From assembly GCA_017591395.1 (NCBI GenBank), contig WEDG01007544.1, positions 124,001-188,000 of the forward strand: a stretch of 64,000 bases of DNA, given 5' to 3'. Numbering within the stretch: the stretch's first letter is position 1; every line of letters begins with the position of its first letter. Positions 14,201 to 24,834 of the stretch are shown piece after piece. The position numbers and the translations under genes are program-made. This DNA comes from Schistocephalus solidus. Its lineage: Eukaryota; Platyhelminthes; Cestoda; Diphyllobothriidea; Diphyllobothriidae. The notes under the pieces are model-generated. The model saw only the letters and a list, made by a program, of their open reading frames with translations. It did no database searches and had not been told where the DNA came from.

Positions 14201-15600
14201 TACAGTCAAACCCATTAAATGCACTTAATTTCAAACGCTAGGCGCTGTCCTCCATACAGTTCTTACCTTTATGCTGGTCATTTTTCAACTTCGCAACGCC
14301 TTTGTTAATGTCTGTGGAGACCATTTTCTATGACCGCACACTACTAATTTGCATTCAGTAGTCGGCTATAGTATATAGTCCGTTTTGTGTAGAACGTTGC
14401 AAAAGCTGTGTCATGCTTCTCCTTTCCGAATAGATCTGCCTACCTCTCTCTGACGATACGCACCGCCAAAGTCTTGATGAGGAACTAAACGGCATAACTA
14501 ACAGGAACTGGGACTTCTGGATGAACGACCTGCGCGAATTCGTTCTCAGTATGTTACCAGTGCAGGTGAAGGCAATGTCAAGTGCCGCTACTCAAAGTGA
14601 ACTTGGGTTCCGCAATATTTTGCGCATAGAACAACCTCGGAACCTCATAACGACTATCCTCCAGACATGTGCGGCGCAGTCTTACGACGGGTAAGTCATG
14701 GCTTTTTATGACTGTCACTTTGCGCGGCTTTTGCGCCATCTGTGTTTAAGCTTATAATTAAGAAGAATATAGCGTACCGGCACATTGAAAGTTGGGTTCG
14801 TTCAACGTTACTGGGAAAGGGCCTTGATAATACTATCTGCTGTAACTCGCTTCGAAAAGTTAAGCCTCCTGAACTGTTCTCATTTTGTTGAATGATGGCG
14901 CAAGCCAAACAATGGAAAAAAACTCCGATATGTAAAATTGAAGCGGATGCTTCAACGTACATAGAAGATAGCAGCCAATAACAGATAACTGCTCACTCGG
15001 CATGATCCGAACAAATCTTTGCGTTTGATGAAGTTGAAGCTCTTGCAGGAGTCAATAGCTGTGCCAAGTAGGAGCTGTCGGAGTCCCGGTTCTCCTACTA
15101 AATTCAGTTACTCTTCGTATTCACCCCGCCTCCTACCCCCTCATCATAGCTCTACGATTTTATCTAGACGGCGTAATAGCTCATACGGGAAGTGTCCTGA
15201 TACCTATTATTCTGGGTATTTTCCTCAAAATATTAAAGCTCCAATTACCAACACAGATGGTGGAGGCTTGGGAATCAACGCTTTAGACGTGAATGACCAA
15301 GCAGTTGTTGCCCTGATTATGATCATCCACCAAGAAAGCTTGGTAATTGGTAACTTGAGCAGGTTCTGACAAGCAGAAATGAAGTGGCTACATTTCGATC
15401 ACAGACCGTAGATACTGCGTACAAAGTTAAATTATTATATCTGTTTCTACCTACGACGTTGGTTTCCAGAAAGAATCTAAAACGGGGGGGGGCAAGTAAT
15501 GCTCTTGTTCGAGTTACCTGTTTCTCCATGTTTATTTCTAGAATTCTGAAAGCGATTCAGTGAGTTGGCTATCTCAATCGTGCTCTTTCCCATCCCTTCT
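11260..15600. other. No recognised gene
   Basis: Frames of 123 codons (12961-13332, plus) and 110 codons (13090-13422, minus) overlap each other and carry no motif. A plus frame of 116 codons at 15019-15369 is Ser/Tyr/Pro-rich in its middle and could contain an exon of the following gene, but I found no convincing splice sites for it. A run of nine G lies near 15484. Confidence 0.35.
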
Positions 15601-15612
15601 CCCACCCATCAG

Positions 15613-16432
15613 CAGCCTATACGATGTCGGTCTTATACAGGCTATGGGCGTCACTGTACATCACAACTTCAGCGGCCTCCTTGACCTACCTCTGGTGCAG
15701 GAGTCGTCAAACAATATAAAAACAGTCTTCCAAAGGGAGGCGGTGCAACTGATTGAGCAGAAGCTGCAGGAGGGCCTGCTACCCGCCAATTTTGAGCTTT
15801 TACTGAATACCCTAAAGGAGGAAGAAGCCCGCGGAGCAAGAGCAGCCGCTAGAGGTGGCGAAGTCGATTCCTCCGTCCTTGACACGGCCGAGCGCTTCTG
15901 GCGTCAGAGTACCGAGGGTGCCGCCGAGCGCCTAGAAGCTCTCAATTCCTCACTGGCGCGGTTCCGTCACACGGGTGACCTCCTCAAACGGCTGCACACA
16001 CTGCAACAAAAACTCATCGAAGAAGGGAACTCTGCCACTGCTGGACTGGCCTTTCAACCAGCAGGTCCGCATCACCAATCCTGTTTCACCCGGCTCACCA
16101 ATCTGCCGCACCTGATCGATTTCAATTCCAGACTCATAGCCTCCGCACGTCGGGATTTTCCAGCTCATCTAGGTTCACAAGAGTTGATTAAGGCTGCCAG
16201 TGACCTTGCCAGGGTCAGCCGACAGCCACCCTTCACCAAGACGCTCACCGAATTTGCCAACCTCGCCTTCAAGCTGGGACTATCTGTCTCCTCAAGCAAG
16301 GCAGCCAAGAAGGCTCTCGTGGCAAGAGTGCATCTGGTCACAGGTCATGAGTACGATCGTCTGGTGCGAAAGTTCCTAACCGCCCTCGGTGCCAGTATCT
16401 TTGATGCGCGCGTCAACGCTGCTCTCGGGCAG
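15613..16432 (+). CDS. Prominin-like large extracellular loop exon (tentative)
   Basis: A long exon opens after a pyrimidine-rich tract ending CATCAG (acceptor AG at 15611-15612 or 15614-15615). It encodes about 270 residues, mostly helical and charged, with Leu/Gln-rich heptad-like stretches, starting near LYDVGLIQAM and holding an SCFTRL Cys in the middle. This layout, one big helical loop followed at once by a hydrophobic segment and a short basic tail, fits the second large extracellular loop and last membrane helix of prominins (pentaspan proteins of membrane protrusions). The match is by pattern and not by a strong signature motif. The preceding exons were not found. A donor CAG/GTTCTA at 16432 would start a 38-nt intron. 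Using the later AG/GTGAGT at 16452 would leave the frame wrong for the hydrophobic exon unless a later acceptor is used. Confidence 0.42.
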
Positions 16433-16470
16433 GTTCTACGACCTGCACGGAGGTGAGTCGCATTGCAGAG

Positions 16471-16665
16471 GCAGCGTTGACCACGGTGTGCCCGGTGAAG
16501 GGGGCGGGAATGCCCACTTTTGTGCCGATCCTGCTACGTCTCTCTCTTCTGGCCTTCCTATTGACACTTTTTGTACTGGCATCGCAAACCTTCCTGCTAT
16601 TCTGGGGCTGCCTCAGCGCTGTCTCCGTGTGCTGTCGGACAGAGCACGAGCGTGATAAACCCTAA
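16471..16665 (+). CDS. Last exon with transmembrane helix and short tail of the same gene
   Basis: The plus frame from about 16471 encodes a strongly hydrophobic stretch (FVPILLRLSLLAFLLTLF and on to FLLFWGCLSAV) and then a Cys-rich, charged tail CCRTEHERDKP before the stop at 16663-16665. It is out of frame with the upstream exon. An intron of 38 nt (16433-16470, GT...AG) or 68 nt (to 16500) would join them in frame. Introns this short are common in tapeworms. A frameshift in a damaged or misassembled gene is the alternative. Confidence 0.45.
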   Translation, partial: AALTTVCPVKGAGMPTFVPILLRLSLLAFLLTLFVLASQTFLLFWGCLSAVSVCCRTEHERDKP

Positions 16666-16844
16666 ATTCTCTAAGCTTTTCTACACTGCTTTTTAAAATC
16701 TTTCACACTGGGTAGAGGTATTTTTCACTTTTGCAGGTTCATTTCCGTTACATCGACCCTTCAAATAATGACATTATTTTGATTGTGAGGGTATTCCTAA
16801 TTCATATTTATATGATTTTTGACATATTTTTATATGTGGGTGAG

Positions 16845-16850
16845 AATAAA
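16845..16850 (+). promoter_or_regulatory. Poly(A) signal AATAAA
   Basis: The canonical hexamer lies about 180 bases after the stop codon of the membrane-protein gene. A T-rich stretch precedes it. Its distance and strand fit the 3' end of that gene. Confidence 0.45.
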
Positions 16851-16859
16851 TCAGTCTTA

Positions 16860-18040
16860 TGGCATGTTTGACGTTAATGCTTCTGCTGCGGATGCTTTCA
16901 TTTGGACTAACGGTTTGGCAATCATTTCTCCTCGAAGTAGGCACAGGAATGAAAGTTTCTGTCGGCGTAAACCGTCCTTGAGCGCCGTAAGGAGGATAGT
17001 TCAAATTGTATCTATCATATCGTTCAGCCACTAGTTCGCTCAAATTCTCCATGGTTAATTCTCGATAAATGAAAGAAAAGAGTGAGCCGCAATCAACGGC
17101 CACCACGGTCGTTTATTATATTGGTAAATTGGCTGGTGGAAGCTACTATCATTAATGAACCTTCGACCAGAATCAAAAGACGTCAATTTAGTCAATCACG
17201 CGAACGAATGCCACACAGGGCAGACGACAGGCCTGAGCGGTTTGATTGGCTTGCACGCCGTACTGAATATCACCACGACTTAAGTTGTAGCGACGTTATG
17301 GGAGGGAATACTGCGCTAATATATTTTTCTTTTGATGACCCTCTTTACAGGGGCCAGTGCTGATCAGGCTGTCGGGCTCCAGACTAGAAGGAAACTAAAT
17401 TCTGGTTCACGTCTTTTAAAATTTCTGCCTGTGTGTGGCGCATGGCAGATGGAGCTTCGGGTCAAGTCGAATAATGAGGAAGACCAACTCCTAATTAACC
17501 ATCTTCACATCGGACCGACGTTTTCTTTCCTCCATATAAGCTCCTAGACGCGCTGTTCAGTTATTAGGACTGGCCAAAGTCCCCTCATCGAAGATTGGAA
17601 ACCGATACGATAATCTCGGTCCTTCACAGAATTGAAAGACTCTTCGTAATCTGGCCAATGAGGGATCCGGAAGGCCTGGTTCGCGTACTTAGAGGAAACA
17701 ATAGGCGCTTGACGTGCATGTATGTTTTCTTTGTATCGTTAACCATTAAGGATCAGGGACATAAAACGTTCGCTCACCATTAGAACATGACTGCTTTGAG
17801 CAGATTAAGTAAGGTAGGTGCATCGATAGTCTCCTTCATGAGGGTTACCTTCACGGGACTGTAATGATTCTCACGGAGTACAAGGGGCTAAATACTGGTT
17901 CAACGAACCAGATCATTGGCTCTGTGTGTAAGCATGGCACATATCCTCGTCCATACACCACATGACTCAGCGTACATTAAGGGGGATCGGTTGACAGCAT
18001 CCTTGCGAATTGTGGATGGGTGATTGAATACGTCCTGTAC
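16860..18040. other. No recognised feature
   Basis: Short frames on both strands only. The minus frame of 110 codons at 16774-17106 has no motif and overlaps the 3' end of the preceding gene, so I do not call it. Confidence 0.35.
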
Positions 18041-18049
18041 GTTCAGAAG

Positions 18050-18170
18050 AAAACAATGCAATCGCTGACACAAGAAGGTTATTGGCCTGCCGTTTCTGAT
18101 TCTCACTCGAATCCGTCTTCAGAGACAATGGTAGGAAAGTGTGCTGTAGACACAAGAAACGCAGTATTTT
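18050..18170 (-). repeat. Copy 1 of a dispersed coding-like repeat (inverted pair)
   Basis: Read on minus, the segment encodes SLKTDSSENQKRQANNLLVS and on to AIALFSSE. A related segment on plus at 18570-18680 encodes GDQKRQANKILASAVAS. The two DNA blocks are roughly 70 percent alike by eye and in opposite orientation about 0.5 kb apart. The family is unknown; it may be a retroelement coding piece. Confidence 0.4.
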
Positions 18171-18569
18171 TAGGTAGCAGTCGTCGGGCCACAACATGCT
18201 TAATGTAATTACCAGCCCTTATGCTCATCGGTGGGACACGTACTTAATGTTTTAATTGCTTGTCAGTGCATACTGAGCCGTTTGTGACCGAATTTCATCG
18301 CCACTGTTAATTCTTGACGCGAGGGGTAATCGGCAATGGTTGTTGTTACTAGGATTTCCGGTCACACACACACCCTCCCAGTGTGGTTAATAATTCTTCC
18401 CATACAGAATCGCAGCACAGAATGTGCACGCGGCTTCATTGCGCTTGTTAATTGACGGCGAGCTTGAGAACCGCGTTTCAACTAATTCCTGGCATGCGAG
18501 AAGTTCTGCCTCATCAAAGTTGAAGGTGTGACCGGGTCCCGTCTAATAGGCCGCTCCTTGTTCCTCTAG

Positions 18570-18830
18570 CACCCTTTTCTGCAACTGTCTCTGATAATGA
18601 GTTCAAGTGGGGATCAGAAGCGTCAAGCCAATAAAATTCTTGCTTCAGCAGTCGCATCCTCTTTTTCTGAACCGTTTCTTGGAGCTCGCCTGCTCGCTTC
18701 TACTGACAATCCTTTACGTTCTTGGCTCAACGCTCCAGGATCCTCCAACTCTCTGATTGCGCGATCTTGGCTGAGCCGTCACCGTTCCCTTGGCTTGGGC
18801 GTTGTAGACTGCATCGATTGCCGCGAATAA
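18570..18830 (+). repeat. Copy 2 of the dispersed coding-like repeat
   Basis: This is the plus-strand partner of the copy at 18050-18170. The frame stays open to 18830 (77 codons), rich in Ser, Arg and Leu (SWLSRHRSLGLGVVDCIDC near its end). No catalytic motif is visible. A gag-like or other decayed mobile-element piece is possible; I cannot name it. Confidence 0.35.
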
Positions 18831-18839
18831 ATGTCCCAC

Positions 18840-19800
18840 CTCGTCGCGGTCGAGAGGTCTTTAGATTTTTCTAGCCTGACGCCTTTGCCAATCGTTTTGT
18901 TGTTACACCAGCTTGGCCTACCCGACGTCTTTTGGCGGAATTACGCTGTTTTATTGAGGTAGGTCTTGATTTGGGCATGGATGCTGTATAGATTGTTCCT
19001 CTTAGCTAGAAAGCGTTGTCAAACTTTCTTGCTAGCGACGCAACAGTCTTGTTGATGGTGGTGTACGCGTCCTCAGCTACGCGCATATCGTGGTGGTCAC
19101 GCCTGAAAAGAGCACGCATCTGTACCAATAGGCCAACATTTCCTTATCGATGACTTCCTCCATATTTCACAGTATTGTCAACCTTAGCTTTGTTGGGATA
19201 AAAACACCCTCTTTTTCCTGGACTAGTCGGCCCCAGCTACTGATCCACTGACGGCGCGTTATACCGAAAGATCCATTTCTAGTCAGCTTCAGAAGCTGAC
19301 CTTTAAGCTGTAGTGTAAGAAAAGTTTCGCAATGTTTGATAAATCATTTGCAGTTCTCCCCAGACTGGCCATGTACAACCAACCCAAGAAGCAAAACATA
19401 CCTAACATACACTCCCGTTGTTTCGAGCAGAGGGTCACGTTTATCAGTAATTTTGAAAAAAAACCGTTCATAAAAGTTAGCGGACAAAAATTAATAAAAT
19501 AAATATACAGTTATTGTCGAAGAAAGTAAACATAGGATATCGTATTACATTAAAAAATAAAAACGAATTGCTGTTCCAACTTGATATTGACATAGCTGGT
19601 TAACTGCTGTTCTATTCGCTTACCGACCTGATCACAAACTATTAGCTGGATATTAACTAAGCGATAAGCTATCTAGTTCACACGTGCCACTGAAGTTGAT
19701 GAATATCTACAGCCGTCAAACGGTTCGCTTAAACCACTGGTTTTTTAAACATTCTTTTAAAAGGGTGCGGCAAGGTCACACGCGCAACGAATCGATACCG
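18840..19800. other. Upstream region of the symporter-like gene
   Basis: No gene is recognised. The 19440-19580 part is AT-rich. The 250 bases before 19829 should contain the promoter or 5' untranslated region of the symporter-like gene, but no TATA or initiator element is distinct enough to call. Confidence 0.35.
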
Positions 19801-19828
19801 CACACGTGACTGTCTAGCATTACACACG

Positions 19829-21214
19829 ATGTCCGAAACGGGCGTCGGACTTGTTACGATTGCACTGATCATTTTGCCACTGATTGTGATAGTTATTTTT
19901 GTGTTGGCTTCGTATTTGCACGACAGTCTACACGGAACCGGATTATCAGGCAGCAAAGTTGAAGTTGTTGAGCAACTGCTGTTCGGCGGCAGTGACTACT
20001 TGCGCAATGTTGTCGTTCTGGCGATCACCATTTCCCAGATTTTCAGCCCAAACCTTCTTCTTGAGAGCATGTATGTGAGCCGACTCCAGGCTATCAGCTT
20101 GATAATTGGGAGGACAATGAGCTTTGCTTTGTGTGTGTTCTTCTGGAACAGGATATCCTCAATGGGCTTCCAAAGCATCGGCGCATACCTCATGCACCGA
20201 TATGAGAACCAATATATTCTGGCTCTCTACTATATGAACTCTGTCTTGGGTGCTCTTTACATCTACAATATTTACGCTGGACCTGTTATTTTTGGCACAT
20301 TGGAACAGTTGAAATCTAATCGAGCCTTCTTCCTTGTATTAATTGGCTACGTATCAATTTGCAGTTTTGGTGGTATGCGGACTACCCTTGTCACCGTCTG
20401 TATCCTCTGGGTGATGGAATACATAGGTAAGGCGATGTTGGTACAGCATACTTACACTGCCGGAACCTTTGACCTGAAGGGCATAGAGTCCGAACATGAC
20501 ATGTGTAAAAGCTCAAACCCGTTGACTAGTTTTGTCGGCAGTTTTTGTCTCCTCATGGCAGTGCAGCCGGGCTACACTGTCTTCCACGCGGCCGAGTCTC
20601 CACTTACGTCTAAAATCAGCATGGCTGTGGGACTCCTCCTCTTTTGGCTCAACTCTGTGGGTTCCATCTTCAGCGCCAATGCCCTTAAGGCTTTTGGGCA
20701 CAAGTATGAACTGAATGGCACTCGCTGGCTCTACGGTCTTCTGCGCTATCCAAAGGGCCCCAATGATCAGCAGAAAGCCTTCCTACACAGTCAAGTTTTC
20801 CAGACAAAAAATGTGAGCAGCTACATGGATGAAGCGTGGAACCTTGATTCCTCAGACATCTTTGTCTTTGTCACCTGTGTCTACTTCCCACTGGCTGCCT
20901 TCTTTTGCCTCCGGGTGACAATACTGAGCGGAGAGATCAGCGAAAAGTTTGTGCCCCACCTCCTTCGATCAGCCATCATCAGATCCGGTTCAGAACTACA
21001 GCGCATGTACACGGCGCTGCACGCATGCTTATGGGTCATTGTGTTATCAGGTTTGATTGTTTGGGACAAACATGTCCAGCTGGCTGAAACCCGTCCGCTG
21101 AACCTCTTTGAGCCACATTACTGCGCCGCCCTCCTGCCTGGAAGCGCTCTCATCATAGCCTTCGGATCACTCTTTCCCCAGCCAAGTTGGTTCCGCTTGC
21201 CCTCGCTTGGCTAA
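19829..21214 (+). CDS. Sodium:solute symporter (SLC5/SSF)-like transporter, main part
   Basis: This intronless stretch encodes 461 residues with many membrane helices. The first is at residues 5-28 (VGLVTIALIILPLIVIVIFV). Next comes a GGSDYLRNVVV segment at the place where SSF proteins have their GGR-type motif before helix 2. NRISSMGFQSIGAYLMHRYEN matches the loop before helix 4, where family members read like 'YLexRF'. SFGGMRTTLVTVCILW corresponds to the GG-x-A-V-x-T-D helix. Family members move solutes such as sugars, choline, iodide or carboxylates with sodium across the plasma membrane. The substrate cannot be told: key residues are diverged, and the usual TD after the GG motif reads TV. 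The ATG at 19829 is the first Met of the frame, just before a helix. The frame ends early at 21212-21214, and the protein clearly goes on in the next frame. Confidence 0.6.
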   Translation: MSETGVGLVTIALIILPLIVIVIFVLASYLHDSLHGTGLSGSKVEVVEQLLFGGSDYLRNVVVLAITISQIFSPNLLLESMYVSRLQAISLIIGRTMSFALCVFFWNRISSMGFQSIGAYLMHRYENQYILALYYMNSVLGALYIYNIYAGPVIFGTLEQLKSNRAFFLVLIGYVSICSFGGMRTTLVTVCILWVMEYIGKAMLVQHTYTAGTFDLKGIESEHDMCKSSNPLTSFVGSFCLLMAVQPGYTVFHAAESPLTSKISMAVGLLLFWLNSVGSIFSANALKAFGHKYELNGTRWLYGLLRYPKGPNDQQKAFLHSQVFQTKNVSSYMDEAWNLDSSDIFVFVTCVYFPLAAFFCLRVTILSGEISEKFVPHLLRSAIIRSGSELQRMYTALHACLWVIVLSGLIVWDKHVQLAETRPLNLFEPHYCAALLPGSALIIAFGSLFPQPSWFRLPSLG

Positions 21215-21543
21215 TCTCATTGGCTCTGAGTGGTCCACCCATCGCAATGTACCTTTGGAGCACAGAATATGAGGACGTTTTCCATTCGATGGTTGATTGG
21301 CGCCTTTCCGAGCTGACCAACTGGGACTGTTTGGGCGCCTGGAGTCTGTTCCTCCAGTTCTTCTTAAACTTTGCGCTCTGTCTGATTCTAAGCGCGGTTT
21401 TCGGCGGAATCAGAAATTGGTTCCAACAGTATGACCTCAAGTACATGACTTACGGCCGCCAGCCAAGCAGTTTTACCATGGCTATTCATCGACCTACTCA
21501 GGTGAGACATTCCTGGGACGCAGATTACTTTGCTCATCGCTGA
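21187..21543 (+). CDS. C-terminal part of the SSF-like transporter in the +1 frame
   Basis: It continues the previous protein with two or more hydrophobic helices (VPLALAWLISLALSGPPIA; LFLQFFLNFALCLILSAVF) and a short hydrophilic tail (FQQYDLKYMTYG). The frame changes between about 21175 and 21214. No clean GT/AG pair spans it, so a one-base indel (real or a sequence error) is the simplest reading. The protein may end at the stop at 21541-21543. Alternatively a donor CAG/GTGAGA at 21501/21502 may splice on to an exon I did not find. Joined, the transporter is about 570 residues, within the usual range of the family. Confidence 0.55.
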   Translation: MVPLALAWLISLALSGPPIAMYLWSTEYEDVFHSMVDWRLSELTNWDCLGAWSLFLQFFLNFALCLILSAVFGGIRNWFQQYDLKYMTYGRQPSSFTMAIHRPTQVRHSWDADYFAHR

Positions 21544-21642
21544 CTCACCCATAACCGGTGGATCATCATTACTGGTGGATGAGTTTGCCCCCCACTTAAA
21601 CAAAGATAACTTTGAACCTTGTCACCTTTTTAAATGTGTGTA

Positions 21643-21648
21643 AATAAA
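21643..21648 (+). promoter_or_regulatory. Poly(A) signal AATAAA
   Basis: The hexamer lies 100 bases after the stop at 21543, on the same strand as the transporter gene. This favours the reading in which the gene ends here and is not spliced on. Confidence 0.45.
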
Positions 21649-21659
21649 TGCTGTATTCT

Positions 21660-23120
21660 GCAAACTAAAGGACATTAAGCTGAATTTTAGAGGGACATTT
21701 TGACACCATTTGTAGATCTGAGTGCAAGTGAGTTATTGTGAGAAAATTATATAACCAGGACAAGGTACATTATAGTCTGATACGGTAGGATAGGTATCAG
21801 GTAGCCCACCGTCCAATAATGCCTTGATGACTGATCTGCGTCTAACTTAATCAGAGGTGTACTTCTCTCAAGTTAATCACCTATAATGCAGCAAGCCCAA
21901 AATAACTAAGTCTGCGATGCAGCTCCGAAATCAAAAACGTGTCATGAACAAACAAAAAGAAACAAATTCACGAACATAGTTCTTTTGGAGAGAGTCCATG
22001 GCGCTGTAGACCATTTAGTTGAAGGTCAAACGACGTTAACACAAGTGACGGATTTTTAAATGCGAGTCAGTGGAACCATGACGGGAAAGTATACTGAAGG
22101 GAAGCGGTTGCGAACGCCATTTTGGCGGTGATAAGGTGTGAATGCGCGCGAAGTGAACCTGACCGTCAGAGAGGGGGGATTGGGGAAGAAAACAGGCAAA
22201 ACACATCGAAAGCGTAAAGTGATCGAACTAACCCACACCCTACTTGTTGTGAACGATGAACAGTTGTGAATGGGAATTACTCACAGTGGTACCACTCCGG
22301 CATTGGTAAAACCTCATCTTAGGCTACCTATTTAGCGTACCAACATTTATGTATTTGCGTTCGCAAATGTTGGTTGGTGGAGTGATTCCAGGAAGGACCG
22401 TCGACGACCGTCGCAGTGTGCAGTGTTTTGGTCAGGCTGTCTCGGTTTTAGAAATGCTCAAAAATAAATAAAGACCATGAACTCACATATCCAGTCGGGT
22501 AATCGGCGAGTCGATCCACCATAGGCCTGCGAGGCTGTTCGTCATTACATGGAAAGCTGGAAAGACGAAATTAGTTTTCAAATTTTTACGTATTTCTTGA
22601 CTCCAGGATGCCCACCGAAATAATAGTTGAATGCACAGTTTGTTATGGAAGTCACCTTCTCCTCATGTTTATATAGCGGAAGGCAGTAGTCCCGTATACA
22701 TCCGCTAAAATATCGGACTCTAAGACATCCATAGAGCACGACGCTTGGGATACCTTTCCCATAACAGTAGACTCCACGGCCTACATTATGCCGTTGACCA
22801 AACGGGTTTTGGACGAGGGTCATGAGAAACTACAGAGGGCTCCTAATCTGATTGCTAATAAACGTCTCCATAGTCCATACAATTATCGGGTAAAAATTAA
22901 GTGGCAGAGAACAGCAGGCTTAGCCTCCGTTGTTATGTGAATTTGGAATACTCTGCTGCTCAGGAGGCACTAGTCGGTATGTTAAGTAGTAATCTAAGAA
23001 GGATAGAAGTTATGGCGGCTCCTATCAACGGTACGTTACCTCTCACGTAAAACCTTCACAGCTGCCCAGACGGAAAAGCTTCAACAGAAATGTTGTTGCT
23101 GTTTTTACAGCTGTGATCAT
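21660..23120. other. No recognised feature
   Basis: Short frames only. A second AATAAA-rich stretch lies near 22460-22475, but no gene can be attached to it. Confidence 0.35.
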
Positions 23121-23127
23121 GCCTGAT

Positions 23128-23895
23128 CTAGCCGGCCTTAATTATGTCACGGATTGTGCTCCTCCACGCGTGACAATCCACGTCAGCAGACCTGAAAAGT
23201 TCAATCCATTCTCTTCGCCAACGAAGGAAGCCGAATACCGAAGGTCCAAGAACAACTTCCATGTCCCGACGAACTGGGTCGAGCCGGGTTTTGAGCTGAC
23301 CTCCTCTTCAACATCTCCGATTGGGTAGTGGGGGTTCAAGGGTAGAAAGGTGGGCGACGAAGAACGTGCCCGAACCACCTCAGCGCCGTTCTTGGATGGC
23401 TTGGAATATCCTTGCGATGTTTGCGCAGCGAGTGCGGACTGTCTCATTTGAGACGAAGTCTGTTTACTTCATTCGGAGGGTGGTCCTCAAGCAGAGTTGG
23501 TCAAAGGCCTCCAGTTTTCGCTCATCTTCCACGCGTGTAGCCTAGCATTCACAATCATAGAAAAGGACAGAACGGACAGACGCACTTTATATGCGAATCT
23601 TTGCGGCGATAGAAATGTCGCGTCAGGTTGACAGGCACTTTCTTAGGCTTGAGAAAACCCGATGAGCAGCATCAATTAGAGAGACAATGTCATCCTTACT
23701 CTGTCCATTCGGCAGCAACCTCGCCCCAAGGTATTTGAAACTGTCCACCTCTTAAAGTTGACAGCCATCAACCTCGAGAGGCGTTTTCTCCTGGGCAAGG
23801 ATGCTGCTTGAAAAAAACTTTGGTCTTCCCCGCGTTTATGGACAAGCCGACTGACTTAGGGACTTCACTCACCCGCGACACCATAGAATGCAGAT
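23128..23895 (-). pseudogene. RTE-like LINE: C-terminal part of the polymerase ORF, decayed
   Basis: On the minus strand, pieces of a non-LTR retrotransposon protein appear in order. They are the reverse-transcriptase piece PKSVGLSINAGKTKVFF (around 23813-23870), the region ERKLEAFDQLCLRTTLRMK (around 23470-23530), then SNETVRTRCANIARIFQAIQ (around 23400-23460). The tail has KTRLDPVRRDMEVVLGPSVF and REWIELFRSADVDCHAWR, and an apparently natural stop at 23128-23130. Frameshifts and stops interrupt the frame, so the copy is dead. The catalytic FADD/YADD box should lie upstream (beyond 23895) and is missing: the element is 5'-truncated, as usual for LINEs. Confidence 0.75.
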
Positions 23896-23899
23896 AACC

Positions 23900-24555
23900 A
23901 AAGTTTGAAACGAAATATGAAGCAATAGAAATCCTTATATAACGCAGGCATGACCAGTCCAGTGGATCTCAGATCGCAATCTAAGCCCGTATCCCTAATA
24001 AAATGCGATTGAAGACTGAAGGTCCCCTTGTCCATTGACAAAGCACCTTCGTCGTTACATCCTAAACCGAAATAATTTTACTAGATGGCTCAATGGAAAC
24101 GAAGAGTCCGCAGTTGTTTCTGAAGACCAGAGCGCGCATCGGCTGTACTAGGCACTTCAGCATCAATACAAAAAGCTGCAGATCCGTTAATTGTTAGCCG
24201 ATCCTTAGCTAAAATCGTTATCGACTAAGCCTGGCACACGGGAGCGACCAAATTTGCCTTCTATTTAGATAGCAGGCAGCCTTATCTCAACCCGAGACCC
24301 ATGTAGGACATGTGCAGTCAAAAGCACAGTAAGCCGTCTCATGGGCTCACACACTAAAGAGATAGAACTCCAGTCTGCCCTGTGTAATATCGGAGGAAAG
24401 AAATGCGCAAACTTAAAGTTAATCCTTCGAAGCAGACCTTTTCGGGCTAGGTTCGAAACTTGATGTGAATATTTGAGCAGAAGTCCATCAGCAACTCTTA
24501 AATAATAGCCTAATATTCACAAGCTGCCAAGTGGCATTCAGTAGTAAAAATGACG
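23900..24555. other. No recognised feature
   Basis: No motif-bearing frame, tRNA-like part or tandem repeat was seen. Some of it may belong to the 5' flank of the truncated LINE insertion. Confidence 0.3.
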
Positions 24556-24569
24556 TAATTATTTGCCAT

Positions 24570-24830
24570 ACTGACAGCACGGGTACTAGCTAAAAGCCCA
24601 GACACACGTTTTTCGCCGATCTTGTGCTGGTGCGTGGCACAGCTCTGAGGTGATCTGCTCAATAGTATGCCACCCAGCAGTCCCCTGGAGTGCCTTCTGG
24701 TGTATGAACTCCAGTTCCCAGAAAACACAGGGAATGCTGGGGACAAACAGATGAGCCGAACCCCTCTCGGCTGCGTCATGCAGTAGCGCCAGCTAGACGA
24801 AACACGCATGTTTGGGGCTTTTAGCTACTA
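24570..24830 (+). repeat. Old copy of repeat family C
   Basis: The block matches the family C units at 38.2-39.5 and 46.1-46.8 kb in order: GTACTAGCTAAAAGCCCAGA, then a CACGTTTTTCGCCGAT stretch, a GCTGGTGCGTGGCAC stretch, and GTATGAACTCCAG with GGAGTGCCTTCTGG before it. Parts are missing or rearranged, with a GTACTAGC repeat inverted at the far end. It shows that family C was also dispersed as single copies. Confidence 0.55.
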
Positions 24831-24834
24831 GCTG

